Positions 17,895-25,665 of a stretch of DNA of 64,000 nucleotides are shown one piece after another. The stretch covers positions 496,001 to 560,000 of the forward strand of contig NZ_QDKO01000009.1 in assembly GCF_003094615.1 (NCBI RefSeq), read 5' to 3'. Position 1 is the first letter of the stretch. Every line of letters starts with the position of its first letter. A program made the position numbers and the translations under genes. The notes beneath the pieces were generated by a model. The model did not search any database. It was not told the DNA's origin and saw only the letters and a list, made by a program, of their open reading frames with translations. This DNA comes from Caulobacter radicis (GTDB lineage: Bacteria > Pseudomonadota > Alphaproteobacteria > Caulobacterales > Caulobacteraceae).

Positions 17895-18260
17895 GAATCG
17901 ATGTCCGCTGTCAACATGCTCTCGGCCCTGGGCCACGACGGGCGCCTGGCGATCTTCCGGCTGCTGGTGAAGGCCGGGCCGCAGGGCGTGGCGGCCGGCC
18001 AGATCGCGCGGGCGCTGGACGTGCTGCCCAACAGCCTGTCGGCCAACCTGAACATCCTGGCGCACGCCGGCCTGATCGCGTCGCGGCGCGAGGGCCGCTC
18101 GATCATCTATTCGGCCGACTACGGCGCGATGAGCGGCCTGCTGGGCTTCCTGATGGAGGACTGCTGCAACGGCGCGCCCGAGATCTGCTCGCCCCTGACC
18201 GCCGTGCTGGCCCGCGTCGAGGGCTGCGGCCCGGCCTGTGCGCCCAAGGCGCCGGCCTGA
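17892..18260 (+). CDS. arsR: ArsR family arsenic-responsive repressor
   Basis: This 122-residue winged-helix regulator has the ArsR recognition region ALDVLPNSLSANLNILAHAG (41-60) and the beta-wing SRREGRSIIYS. The C-terminal part holds Cys91-Cys92 and Cys99 (EDCCNGAPEIC), with Cys112 and Cys116 further on. A C-terminal CC-x6-C arrangement resembles the As(III) site of the Acidithiobacillus-type ArsR rather than the helix-3 site of plasmid ArsR. It leads the arsR-aquaporin-arsC operon. A second in-frame ATG at 17901 could be the true start. Confidence 0.92.
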   Translation: MESMSAVNMLSALGHDGRLAIFRLLVKAGPQGVAAGQIARALDVLPNSLSANLNILAHAGLIASRREGRSIIYSADYGAMSGLLGFLMEDCCNGAPEICSPLTAVLARVEGCGPACAPKAPA

Positions 18261-18262
18261 CC

Positions 18263-18937
18263 ATGGCCGCCTTCGACCTGCGCCGCCGTCTCGTCGCCGA
18301 GGGACTGGGCACGGCCCTGCTGCTGGCGGTGGTGGTCGGCTCGGGGATCATGGGCGAGCGGCTGGCGGGCGGGAACGTCGCCATAGCGCTGCTGGGCAAC
18401 ACCCTGGCCACCGGCGCGGCGCTGGTCGTGCTGATCGGGGTGTTCGGTCCGATCTCGGGCGCGCATTTCAATCCGGCCGTCACGCTGGTGGCGGCGCTGC
18501 GGCGGGAGCTGTCCTGGCGGCATGCGGCCCTGTATCCGCTGGTGCAGGTCATCGGCGCGGTCCTGGGCGTCTGGGCGGCGCACGCCATGTTCGGCGAGGC
18601 GATCGTCCAGGTCTCGACCAAGTCGCGGGCCGGGAGCTCCCAGGCCTTCGCCGAGGTCGTGGCGACCTTCGGCCTGCTGGCCACGATCCTCGGGACGGTG
18701 CGGTTCAAGCCGGACAGCACGCCCATGGCGGTGGGGCTCTATATCACCGCCGCCTACTGGTTCACGGCCTCGACCTCGTTCGCCAATCCGGCCGTGACGC
18801 TCGCGCGCAGCCTGTCGGACACCTTCGCCGGGATCGCGCCGTCCAGCGCGCCGGCCTTCATCCTGGCCCAGCTGATCGGGGCGCTGCTCGCGGCGGGTCT
18901 GTTCGGCTGGCTGCTGAAACCGGAGACCGCCTCGTGA
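18263..18937 (+). CDS. aqpS: Aquaporin/aquaglyceroporin in ars operon (AqpS-like)
   Basis: This 224-residue MIP channel has six membrane segments and two NPA boxes: HFNPAVTL (Asn70) and FANPAVTL (Asn175). The residue after the second NPA is Val rather than the canonical selectivity-filter Arg, which should widen the pore. It lies 2 bp after arsR and overlaps arsC by 4 nt. In Sinorhizobium meliloti, AqpS in an equivalent ars operon replaces an ArsB pump and lets arsenite made by ArsC leave the cell; the same job is inferred here. Confidence 0.9.
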   Translation: MAAFDLRRRLVAEGLGTALLLAVVVGSGIMGERLAGGNVAIALLGNTLATGAALVVLIGVFGPISGAHFNPAVTLVAALRRELSWRHAALYPLVQVIGAVLGVWAAHAMFGEAIVQVSTKSRAGSSQAFAEVVATFGLLATILGTVRFKPDSTPMAVGLYITAAYWFTASTSFANPAVTLARSLSDTFAGIAPSSAPAFILAQLIGALLAAGLFGWLLKPETAS

Positions 18938-19341
18938 CCGACTTTCCGATCACCATCTTCCACAACCCCGCCTGCGGCACCTCGCGCAACGTCGTGGCCA
19001 TGGTCGAGGCGGCCGGCTATGCGCCGACGGTCGTCGAGTATCTGCAAGCGGGGTGGACGCGGGAGCGGTTGCTCGACCTGTCCGCGCGCGCCGGCCTGCC
19101 GCTGCGCGACCTGATCCGCGACAAGGGAACGCCGGCCGAAGCCTTGGGCCTGCTGGCGGCGGACGTGTCCGACGAGCGCATCCTCGAGGCCATGGTCGCC
19201 GATCCTATCCTGGTGAACCGGCCGATCGTGGTCACGCCCAAGGGCGTGGCGCTGTGCCGGCCGTCCGAGGCGGTGCTCGACCTGCTGGAGCAGCGTCCCG
19301 CCGGCTTCACCAAGGAGGACGGCGAGGTCGTCATCCCCTAG
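18934..19341 (+). CDS. arsC: Arsenate reductase, glutaredoxin-dependent
   Basis: This 135-residue protein begins at GTG, overlapping the aquaporin stop (GTGA). The N-terminal ITIFHNPACGTSRN with catalytic Cys14 is the active site of the R773-type arsenate reductase, which uses glutathione and glutaredoxin to convert arsenate to arsenite. The conserved NRPIVVTPKGVALCRPSEAVLDLL segment region is intact. Its 3' end overlaps the convergent TonB-like gene by 11 bp. Confidence 0.93.
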   Translation: MTDFPITIFHNPACGTSRNVVAMVEAAGYAPTVVEYLQAGWTRERLLDLSARAGLPLRDLIRDKGTPAEALGLLAADVSDERILEAMVADPILVNRPIVVTPKGVALCRPSEAVLDLLEQRPAGFTKEDGEVVIP

Positions 19342-20131
19342 AGGGCGGCCGCGTTCCCGGCGCGAACAGCAGGTCCGACCAGCGCCAGGAGGCGTCGCCC
19401 AGCGCCAGGCGCGGGGCGCCGGGGCCGTCGGCCAGGCTGACGACGACGAGGCCGCGCATTGGATCGGCGCGACAGGCGGCCGGCGCGAAGCCGACCTCCA
19501 TGATGATCGCCTCGCGAACGCCGGCCAGGCCGCGGCCGACCTGGTTGGGACTCTGAAGCCACTTGCCGTTCCAGATCAGGACCGCCTTGCCCGAGGCCGC
19601 GGCCTCGCCGTGGGCCGAGGCCAGGGCGCTGCGGACGCGGGGATTGCGGCGCAGGGCGGCCTGCAGCCGGCGGACCATGTCGCAGCTGGCGCCGTCGCCA
19701 GAACCGTTCCCCGATCCCGTGCCGACCGTGGTGGCGCCGGCGAGCTCGGCCTCGCCCAGTTCGGCGGCCATCATCGTGGTGTCGGCGGGCGTGGCGGGCA
19801 GGGGCTCGACGTCGGGCGGGCGCACGGCGGGGCGGGCGGTGCGGGTCGGCGGCTTCGGGTCCGGTTTCGGCGGGGCGGGCGAGGGCGGCCGCGCGGGCTT
19901 GGAGTCGGGTTTCGGCTCCGGCGCGGGCGGCTTGGGCTCCGGCGGCGGGGGAGGCGGCGGCTGGACGAGGTCGACCGCGAAGGGCTCCGGCTCGGGCGGA
20001 CGCGGCTCGCCCTGAGACAGCATCACGGCGGCCAGCACGGCCGCGTGGGCCCCGACGCTGAACAGGCCGGCCGCCAGCTTCGTCGCGCGCGAGGTGCGGC
20101 GTCGCGGAGGGTCGATCAGCGGTCGTGGCAT
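19331..20131 (-). CDS. TonB-like protein with proline-rich linker
   Basis: This 266-residue protein has an N-terminal membrane anchor (about 19-38, LAAGLFSVGAHAAVLAAVML), then a long Pro/Lys/Glu-rich linker (PPPPPPPEPKPPAPEPKP) as in TonB or TolA periplasm-spanning proteins. The C-terminal domain (from CDMVRRLQAAL) is not a recognisable TonB C-terminal domain; it has VLIWNGKWLQSPNQ and conserved-looking strands. The start at 20131 is chosen because MPRPL begins just before the basic, anchoring segment. Its role may be energy transduction or envelope structure. Confidence 0.65.
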   Translation of the reverse strand: MPRPLIDPPRRRTSRATKLAAGLFSVGAHAAVLAAVMLSQGEPRPPEPEPFAVDLVQPPPPPPPEPKPPAPEPKPDSKPARPPSPAPPKPDPKPPTRTARPAVRPPDVEPLPATPADTTMMAAELGEAELAGATTVGTGSGNGSGDGASCDMVRRLQAALRRNPRVRSALASAHGEAAASGKAVLIWNGKWLQSPNQVGRGLAGVREAIIMEVGFAPAACRADPMRGLVVVSLADGPGAPRLALGDASWRWSDLLFAPGTRPPSRG

Positions 20132-20252
20132 CGGGCGTCCGTCACGGGCGCCGGGACGCCGGCGCAGCGTGCAGGTGAGCACTTCAGCGCGTCAGGATCG
20201 TGGCGGGCGCCGCCCCGATGCGGCCACGGGCGCTAACGGGGCGGCGTCGGCG

Positions 20253-20582
20253 TCAGCCGGAGACGACCTCGATGCCCAGCGGGGCGCCGCCGGCGGCGAT
20301 GGCCAGCAGGCGGTCGACATTGGGATGGGCGCCGGGGTTCTCACGGGCGTCGGCCGTGTGCTCGGCGAAGACGGCCAGGCCGTGCTCGGCCGCCTTGGCG
20401 TCGAGGGCGCCGAAGGCCTGCTTCAGGTACTGGTAGACGGCGACGGAGCCCTTCTTGCCCGGCTGGTTCTCGATGCTGGCGACCACGGTCCCTTCGGAAT
20501 CGACCAGATCGACGCGGGCCACGCCGTCGATGGCCGGCAGTTGCTGAAGGTTGTCCTTGAAGGTCGCGCTGGGCTGAATCAT
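20253..20582 (-). CDS. Conserved hypothetical protein (109 aa)
   Basis: This 109-residue soluble protein has no signal peptide or membrane segment. It contains alternating strands (GVARVDLVDSEGTVVASIEN) and a helix (SVAVYQYLKQAFGALDAKAAEHGLAVF). Coding-like GC bias and a clean ATG support it. I do not recognise the family. It stands alone between the TonB-like gene and a REP-like intergenic region. Confidence 0.65.
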   Translation of the reverse strand: MIQPSATFKDNLQQLPAIDGVARVDLVDSEGTVVASIENQPGKKGSVAVYQYLKQAFGALDAKAAEHGLAVFAEHTADARENPGAHPNVDRLLAIAAGGAPLGIEVVSG

Positions 20583-20668
20583 CGCCGGCTTTCTTGAATT
20601 CCAGAGTGGGGCGGGCCTTTAGCACTCCCGGGATGTGCGCCCAAGAAAAAGGCCGTTGGCGTCGGCGG

Positions 20669-20810
20669 ATCTTCTCCTCCCTCGCGTAGCGGGGGAGAGG
20701 GACCGCGAAGCGGTGGAGGGGGCGAGACTGGGCGAGGCAGCGGCGGTCGCCCCCTCCGTCACGGCGCGTATCCGCACCGCGCCACTTCCCCCGTTCCACG
20801 GGGTAGGAGC
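20669..20810. repeat. REP-like palindromic element (upstream of icd terminator)
   Basis: The intergenic region 20583-20888 holds no gene. It contains paired palindromes: CTCCCTCGC (20677-20685) with GCGGGGGAG (20689-20697), ACCGC-GAA-GCGGT (20702-20714), and at the other end CCCCG (20789-20793) with CGGGG (20799-20803). G-rich and C-rich tracts face each other. The layout resembles the elements at 30453, 32685, 37111 and 48660. Confidence 0.55.
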
Positions 20811-20828
20811 CTGTTCGCCACAGCCCGC

Positions 20829-20861
20829 CCAAAGAAAAAGGCCCTCCCGCGAGGGAGGGCC
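20829..20861 (-). terminator. Rho-independent terminator of icd
   Basis: Read on the minus strand, a 9-bp stem (GGCCCTCCC at 20840-20848 pairing with GGGAGGGCC at 20853-20861, loop 20849-20852) is followed by a T-rich run (complement of AAAGAAAAA, 20831-20839). It lies 28 bp past the icd stop codon. Confidence 0.85.
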
Positions 20862-20888
20862 TTCGTCCTTACCGGAAGGTCGGTCGCC

Positions 20889-22103
20889 TTAGGCGGCCAT
20901 GGCCTTCTGCAGGTTCTCGTCGATCTTGTCGAGGAAGCCTTCGGTGGTCAGCCAGCCTTGCTTGTCGCCGACGAGCAGGGCCAGGTCCTTGGTCATGAAG
21001 CCGCTTTCGACGGTGTCGATGCAGACCTTTTCCAGGGTGGCGGCGAACTTGGCCAGTTCCTGGTTGTCGTCGAGCTTGGCGCGGTGGGCCAGGCCACGGG
21101 TCCAGGCGAAGATCGAGGCGATCGAGTTGGTCGAGGTCGACTCGCCCTTCTGGTGCTGGCGGTAGTGACGGGTCACCGTGCCGTGGGCGGCTTCGGCTTC
21201 CACGGTCTTGCCGTCCGGCGTCATCAGCACCGAGGTCATCAGGCCCAGCGAGCCGAAGCCTTGAGCCACGATGTCCGACTGCACGTCGCCGTCGTAGTTC
21301 TTGCAGGCCCAGACGTAGCCGCCCGACCACTTCAGCGCCGAGGCGACCATGTCGTCGATCAGGCGGTGTTCGTAGTGGATGCCCAGCGCCTTGAACTGCT
21401 CGGCGTAGTGCTCGTCGTAGACCTCTTGGAACAGGTCCTTGAAGCGGCCGTCATAGGCCTTGAGGATCGTGTTCTTGGTCGACAGGTAGACCGGGTATTT
21501 GCGGTTCAGGCCGTAGGCGAACGAGGCGTGGGCGAACTCGCGGATCGACTCGTCGATGTTGTACATGGCCATGGCCACGCCCGAACCCGGAGCCTTGTAG
21601 ACTTCGTGCTCGATGGTCTCGCCGTCTTCGCCGACGAACTTGATCGTCAGGGTGCCCTTGCCGGGGAACTTGAAGTCGGTGGCGCGGTATTGGTCGCCGA
21701 AGGCGTGGCGGCCGACGATGATCGGCTGGGTCCAGCCCGGCACCAGGCGCGGCACGTTCTGGCAGATGATCGGCTCACGGAAGATCACGCCGCCCAGGAT
21801 GTTGCGGATCGTGCCGTTCGGCGACTTCCACATCTTCTTGAGGTTGAACTCGGTGACGCGCTGCTCATCGGGGGTGATGGTGGCGCACTTCACGGCCACG
21901 CCGTGCTTCTTGGTGGCCTCGGCGGCGTCGATCGTCACCTGGTCGTTGGTGGCGTCGCGGTTCTCGACCGACAGGTCGTAGTAGTCCAGTTCCAGGTCCA
22001 GATACGGGAAGATCAGCTTATCCTTGATGAGCTTCCAGATGATCCGGGTCATTTCGTCGCCGTCCATGTCGACGACGGGATTGGCGACTTTGATCTTGGC
22101 CAT
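20889..22103 (-). CDS. icd: NADP-dependent isocitrate dehydrogenase
   Basis: This 404-residue TCA-cycle enzyme oxidatively decarboxylates isocitrate to 2-oxoglutarate with NADP. It is the dimeric eukaryotic-like type common in Alphaproteobacteria: [20 protein letters not shown] at the N-terminus, [13 protein letters not shown] and [20 protein letters not shown] for the substrate site, and [19 protein letters not shown] for the coenzyme region. GAGGAAG precedes the ATG at 22103. It is monocistronic, with its own terminator at 20829-20861. Confidence 0.97.
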   Translation of the reverse strand: MAKIKVANPVVDMDGDEMTRIIWKLIKDKLIFPYLDLELDYYDLSVENRDATNDQVTIDAAEATKKHGVAVKCATITPDEQRVTEFNLKKMWKSPNGTIRNILGGVIFREPIICQNVPRLVPGWTQPIIVGRHAFGDQYRATDFKFPGKGTLTIKFVGEDGETIEHEVYKAPGSGVAMAMYNIDESIREFAHASFAYGLNRKYPVYLSTKNTILKAYDGRFKDLFQEVYDEHYAEQFKALGIHYEHRLIDDMVASALKWSGGYVWACKNYDGDVQSDIVAQGFGSLGLMTSVLMTPDGKTVEAEAAHGTVTRHYRQHQKGESTSTNSIASIFAWTRGLAHRAKLDDNQELAKFAATLEKVCIDTVESGFMTKDLALLVGDKQGWLTTEGFLDKIDENLQKAMAA

Positions 22104-22364
22104 TGCGGGGTCTTCCTCTCGCGGTGGCGCGCTCTGACGCTCGGCGCACAGGGCCGAAACGTGGCGCGGACGGCGAGCCCTATAGACTGTTGCGGCCGTT
22201 GGGGAAAGGCTGCGTGGTGCGGCGTCCGAAGGTCGAGCGCGGCATTCCACCGCAGGCGACATGGACCCCGCGCCGCCCTAATGGGTTGTGGCTGCGCTGG
22301 CCGTCCCGCGTGGGGACGAGAGTGGGGAGCGGGTTTGGACACCTTGTGGCGTCATACGGACGTG

Positions 22365-24854
22365 ATGTCGCCCCTGGCCCGTCGCCTGCTGGCCTTCGCC
22401 GCCCTGCTGTCGATCGCCGTGACGGGCCTCGTCACGGCCGTGACCTTCTATTTCGTGCAGCAGAGCGCCGCCGAGACCCAGATGCGGCACCTGGCCGAGT
22501 ATGTCGGAGAGCGGGTCAAGACCGAGGACCGCCTGTTCTCGGACCTGGTGAAGGTGCACGACGCCGCCAGCCTGGCCCTGCTGCGCCGCCTGCGCGAGAT
22601 CGAGCCCGACATCGACGGCCAGTTCGACCTGCTGTTCCCCGAGTTCGGCGACGGCACCCGCCGCACGGCGCCGCGCCTCTATGACGGCGGCCGAACGGGC
22701 AATCACTACGTCTACGGCATCGGCGGCTTCGTGCCGCAGGCCCGGGAGCTGACCCGCGAGGACAAGGCGCTGATGGTGGCGGCCATGGAGGTCGTCGCCA
22801 ACGCCGGCGAGACCGAGATCGGCCACTACGACAACTTCTACTTCTTCACGCCGCAGACCCGGCTGGTGATGTTCGGACCCAAGCGCAAGGACCGGCTGCT
22901 CTACTACCGCCAGGACGCGCCGCCGAGCCTGGACATCTCCAAGGAGGAGATGAGCCAGCTCACCCTGCCGGCCAACAATCCGCAGCGGGTGATGAAGTGC
23001 ACCAAGCTGCGCAAGCTGATCTCCAATCCCAGCGGGCGGGGGCTGAACGCGGCCTGCGTGACGCCGTTCGACATCGGCGAGCGGCATGTCGGCGCCTGGG
23101 GCACCAGCCTGTCGCTGGACTCCTTTCTGCTGCGGGCCGTCGGCGACGCGCTGCCGGGCGGGCAGAACATGATCGTCTCGTCCGACGGCGACCTGATCGC
23201 CGCGCCGGGCCTTGCCGCCGATGGGGTGGTCGACGCGGCCCAGCTGGCCAAGGTGCAGTCCCGCGAGCGGGTGTCCGACCTGGTCGCCCAGATCCGCCGG
23301 AATGGCGGCGACGTCGGGGCCCTGCGCGACCGCAGCGGCGACCGCGTGGTGGCCTACGGCCGGATGAAGGAGCCCGACTGGTACTTCCTGATGACCTTCC
23401 GCTCGGACCAGATCGTCTGGAACGCGGTCAAGACGGCCTCCTGGGTGCTGCTGTTCGGCGTGGTCGGGGTCGTCGCCCAGCTCTTCCTGCTCTACCGCCT
23501 GATGGCCCGCGAGGTGGTCGCGCCCCTGCGCGGCCTGGGCGAGGCGCACCGCGCCGACGACGGCGAGGCGGCCGCCCGCATCGAGGCCCGCGGCGACGAG
23601 ATCGGCGCCCTGGCCCGCGCTCTGCGCAAGCAGCGGGAGGTGCACGAGGACCTGCTGCGTTCGCTGGAAGTGCGCGTGGCCGAACGCACCCGCGAGCTGG
23701 AAAAGGCCAACCAGGCCAAGTCGGTGTTCCTGGCCAATATGAGCCACGAATTGCGCACGCCGCTGAACGGGGTCATCGCCGTCGGCGACCGCCTGGCCGA
23801 GGAGAACGATCCGGCCCGCCGGCGCGAGCTGGCCGCGCTGGTGGCCTCGTCGGGCCGCCTGCTGGAGCAGGTGCTGGGCGACATCCTCGACGTCTCCAAG
23901 ATCGAGGCCGGTGAGTTCCAGCTGACCTTCGCGCCCTTCGACCTGGAGGGACTGGTGGCCGGCATGGCCGAGCTGCACCGCGCCTCGGCCGAGGCCAAGG
24001 GCCTGGCCTTCTCGTGGTCGGTCGCCCCGGACGCCGTCGGCCGCTACGACGGCGACGCCGGCCGCATCAGCCAGATCCTGTCGAACCTCTTGGGCAACGC
24101 GGTGAAGTTCACCAGCGTCGGCGGCGTCGACCTGTCGGTGGAGAAGGTGGGCGAGCTGGTCCGCTTCAGCATCAGCGACACCGGGGTCGGCTTCGACGAC
24201 GCGGTGCGCGAGCGGCTGTTCAAGCGCTTCGTCCAGGCCGACCAGTCGATCACCCGCCAGTTCGGCGGCACGGGCCTTGGCCTGTCGATCTGCGCGGCCC
24301 TGGCCGAGATGATGGGCGGCTCGATCGACGCGCGGGCGGTGGTCGGGCGCGGGGCGACCTTCATCGTCGAGCTGCCGTTGCAGCCCTCGACCGAGAGCCT
24401 CGACCACGACCATGCCGACGACGAGGGCCCGGTGTCGCTGGAAGGCATGCGGGTGCTGGTGGCCGAGGACCATCCGGGCAACCGCAAGGTGGTCGAGATC
24501 GTGCTGGAGCCGTTCGGGGTCGACCTGACCATGGTCGAGGACGGCGAGGCGGCGCTGCGGGCGCTGGAGGCCCAGCCGTTCGACGCCGTGCTGATGGACA
24601 TGCAGATGCCGGTGATGGACGGCCTGACCGCCACCCGGGAACTGCGCGCCCGCGAGGCGGCGGCCGACGCCGACCCGATCCTGGTGATCATGCTGACCGC
24701 CAACGCCATGGACGAGCACGTCGCCGCCGCCCACGCCGCCGGGGCCGACCTGCACGTGGCCAAGCCGCTCAATCCGGGCCTGCTGGTCCAGGCCCTGGCC
24801 TCGGCGCGGCATCGCGCCGCCGCCCACGAGGTCGCCTCCAGGCTTGAAGGCTGA
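22365..24854 (+). CDS. Hybrid sensor histidine kinase/response regulator
   Basis: This 829-residue membrane sensor has a first helix at about 7-28, a periplasmic domain of about 330 residues, a second helix (about 360-385), a HAMP-like segment and a coiled coil (about 420-450). The HisKA domain has His461 in FLANMSHELRTPLNG; the ATPase domain has NLLGNAVKF, DTGVGF and FGGTGLGLS. A C-terminal receiver has Asp745 in VLMDMQMPVMDG and Lys at HVAKPL. An in-frame TTG at 22335 preceded by a GGGGAG is an alternative start. No cognate regulator is adjacent, so it may feed a phosphorelay. Confidence 0.92.
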   Translation: MSPLARRLLAFAALLSIAVTGLVTAVTFYFVQQSAAETQMRHLAEYVGERVKTEDRLFSDLVKVHDAASLALLRRLREIEPDIDGQFDLLFPEFGDGTRRTAPRLYDGGRTGNHYVYGIGGFVPQARELTREDKALMVAAMEVVANAGETEIGHYDNFYFFTPQTRLVMFGPKRKDRLLYYRQDAPPSLDISKEEMSQLTLPANNPQRVMKCTKLRKLISNPSGRGLNAACVTPFDIGERHVGAWGTSLSLDSFLLRAVGDALPGGQNMIVSSDGDLIAAPGLAADGVVDAAQLAKVQSRERVSDLVAQIRRNGGDVGALRDRSGDRVVAYGRMKEPDWYFLMTFRSDQIVWNAVKTASWVLLFGVVGVVAQLFLLYRLMAREVVAPLRGLGEAHRADDGEAAARIEARGDEIGALARALRKQREVHEDLLRSLEVRVAERTRELEKANQAKSVFLANMSHELRTPLNGVIAVGDRLAEENDPARRRELAALVASSGRLLEQVLGDILDVSKIEAGEFQLTFAPFDLEGLVAGMAELHRASAEAKGLAFSWSVAPDAVGRYDGDAGRISQILSNLLGNAVKFTSVGGVDLSVEKVGELVRFSISDTGVGFDDAVRERLFKRFVQADQSITRQFGGTGLGLSICAALAEMMGGSIDARAVVGRGATFIVELPLQPSTESLDHDHADDEGPVSLEGMRVLVAEDHPGNRKVVEIVLEPFGVDLTMVEDGEAALRALEAQPFDAVLMDMQMPVMDGLTATRELRAREAAADADPILVIMLTANAMDEHVAAAHAAGADLHVAKPLNPGLLVQALASARHRAAAHEVASRLEG

Positions 24855-24929
24855 GGCCTTAGCGACTATCTGACCGGCCACAACCGAGCGAGGCCACGTC
24901 CTCCACCGTCTTTCCAGGCGGGTTTAAGT

Positions 24930-24964
24930 CCGGGACGGCCCGGCGTTCTTGCAAAGGGACGCCG
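24930..24964 (+). promoter_or_regulatory. Riboswitch-like leader of the SMR (Gdx) gene
   Basis: CCGGG-ACGG-CCCGG (24930-24943) is a perfect 5-bp stem with an ACGG tetraloop, the hallmark of guanidine-II (mini-ykkC) hairpins. A second stem, CGGCGT (24941-24946) with ACGCCG (24959-24964), encloses the AAAGGG ribosome site and shares 24941-24943 with the first, so the two are mutually exclusive. The usual second ACGR-loop hairpin is not seen; GAGG/CCTC (24890-24903) has a non-matching loop. Gdx genes are known targets of guanidine riboswitches. Confidence 0.4.
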
Positions 24965-24966
24965 TC

Positions 24967-25287
24967 ATGGCTTGGATATTCCTCATCATCGCTGGCCTGC
25001 TGGAAGTGGTCTGGGCCTTCTTCATGAAGGCCTCGGAGGGCTTCTCGAAGCCCTGGCCGAGCATCGCCACGATCGTCTTCATGATCGCCAGCTTCGGCCT
25101 TTTGTCGCTGTCGATGAAGTCGCTGCCGCTGGGCACGGCCTACACCATCTGGACCGGCATCGGCGCGGTCGGCGCCTTCGTGGTCGGCGTGGCGGTGCTG
25201 GGCGAGCAGCTCAGCGTCATGCGCGTGATCGCCGCGGTGCTGATCGTCAGCGGCCTCGTCCTGATGAAGCTGTCGTCGTCGCACTGA
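24967..25287 (+). CDS. gdx: SMR family exporter, SugE/Gdx type
   Basis: This 106-residue protein has four membrane helices and the SMR motif with Glu13 in WIFLIIAGLLEVVWAFFMK, the essential proton/substrate carboxylate. The GLLEVVWAFFMKAS pattern is that of the SugE/Gdx subgroup, now known in several bacteria as guanidinium/proton antiporters. AAAGG precedes the ATG, within a possible regulatory hairpin. It is a single gene, as expected for a homodimeric Gdx. Confidence 0.9.
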   Translation: MAWIFLIIAGLLEVVWAFFMKASEGFSKPWPSIATIVFMIASFGLLSLSMKSLPLGTAYTIWTGIGAVGAFVVGVAVLGEQLSVMRVIAAVLIVSGLVLMKLSSSH

Positions 25288-25356
25288 GTTCGAAGCCCCG
25301 CCTTCCATCCGGCCGCGACCGCGTGCAGATGGAAGGCGCGGAGCTTTGGGGGCGCC

Positions 25357-25665
25357 ATGAAACTGCAGATGGTCGGCTTGACGCTGATGGGCGTCGGCAT
25401 CGCTTCGACGGTCTTCACCGTTCCGGCGGGCCTGGAGTTGCTTTCCGTAGCGCTGTTCTTCTTCGGCCTGGCGATCCAGTACCTGGCGGGCTTCCTGTTG
25501 GTCGGGCGTCTGCTGTGGCCGTGGGTCCGTCGCCTGCCCGCACGGGCGCTGGATTTCGCGCGCCATGTCCGGTGGGCGTTCGACATCGACGTTGGTCCGG
25601 CCGCGAAGGCGGACCACGACGCTAGCGACCCGCCTTCTCGGCCGCCTGCAGCACCGTCCGCGTGA
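25357..25665 (+). CDS. Hypothetical small membrane protein
   Basis: This 102-residue frame encodes two hydrophobic segments (about 4-22 and 28-52) followed by a basic stretch and a Pro/Ala-rich tail. Its last 44 bases overlap the 3' end of the minus-strand lipoprotein gene. GGGGGC precedes the ATG (25357). Hydrophobicity supports a real membrane protein, but I do not recognise the family, and the Ala/Pro tail may be read-through coding in a GC-rich frame. Confidence 0.5.
   Translation: MKLQMVGLTLMGVGIASTVFTVPAGLELLSVALFFFGLAIQYLAGFLLVGRLLWPWVRRLPARALDFARHVRWAFDIDVGPAAKADHDASDPPSRPPAAPSA

Noticed and set aside
22278..24881. Long antisense frame across the hybrid kinase
   Set aside because: A shadow of the sense kinase with repetitive Gly/His/Gln composition and no domain.
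24855..24966. Guanidine-I (ykkC) riboswitch upstream of the SMR gene
   Set aside because: The long conserved guanidine-I core could not be found; only a single ACGG-loop hairpin is present.
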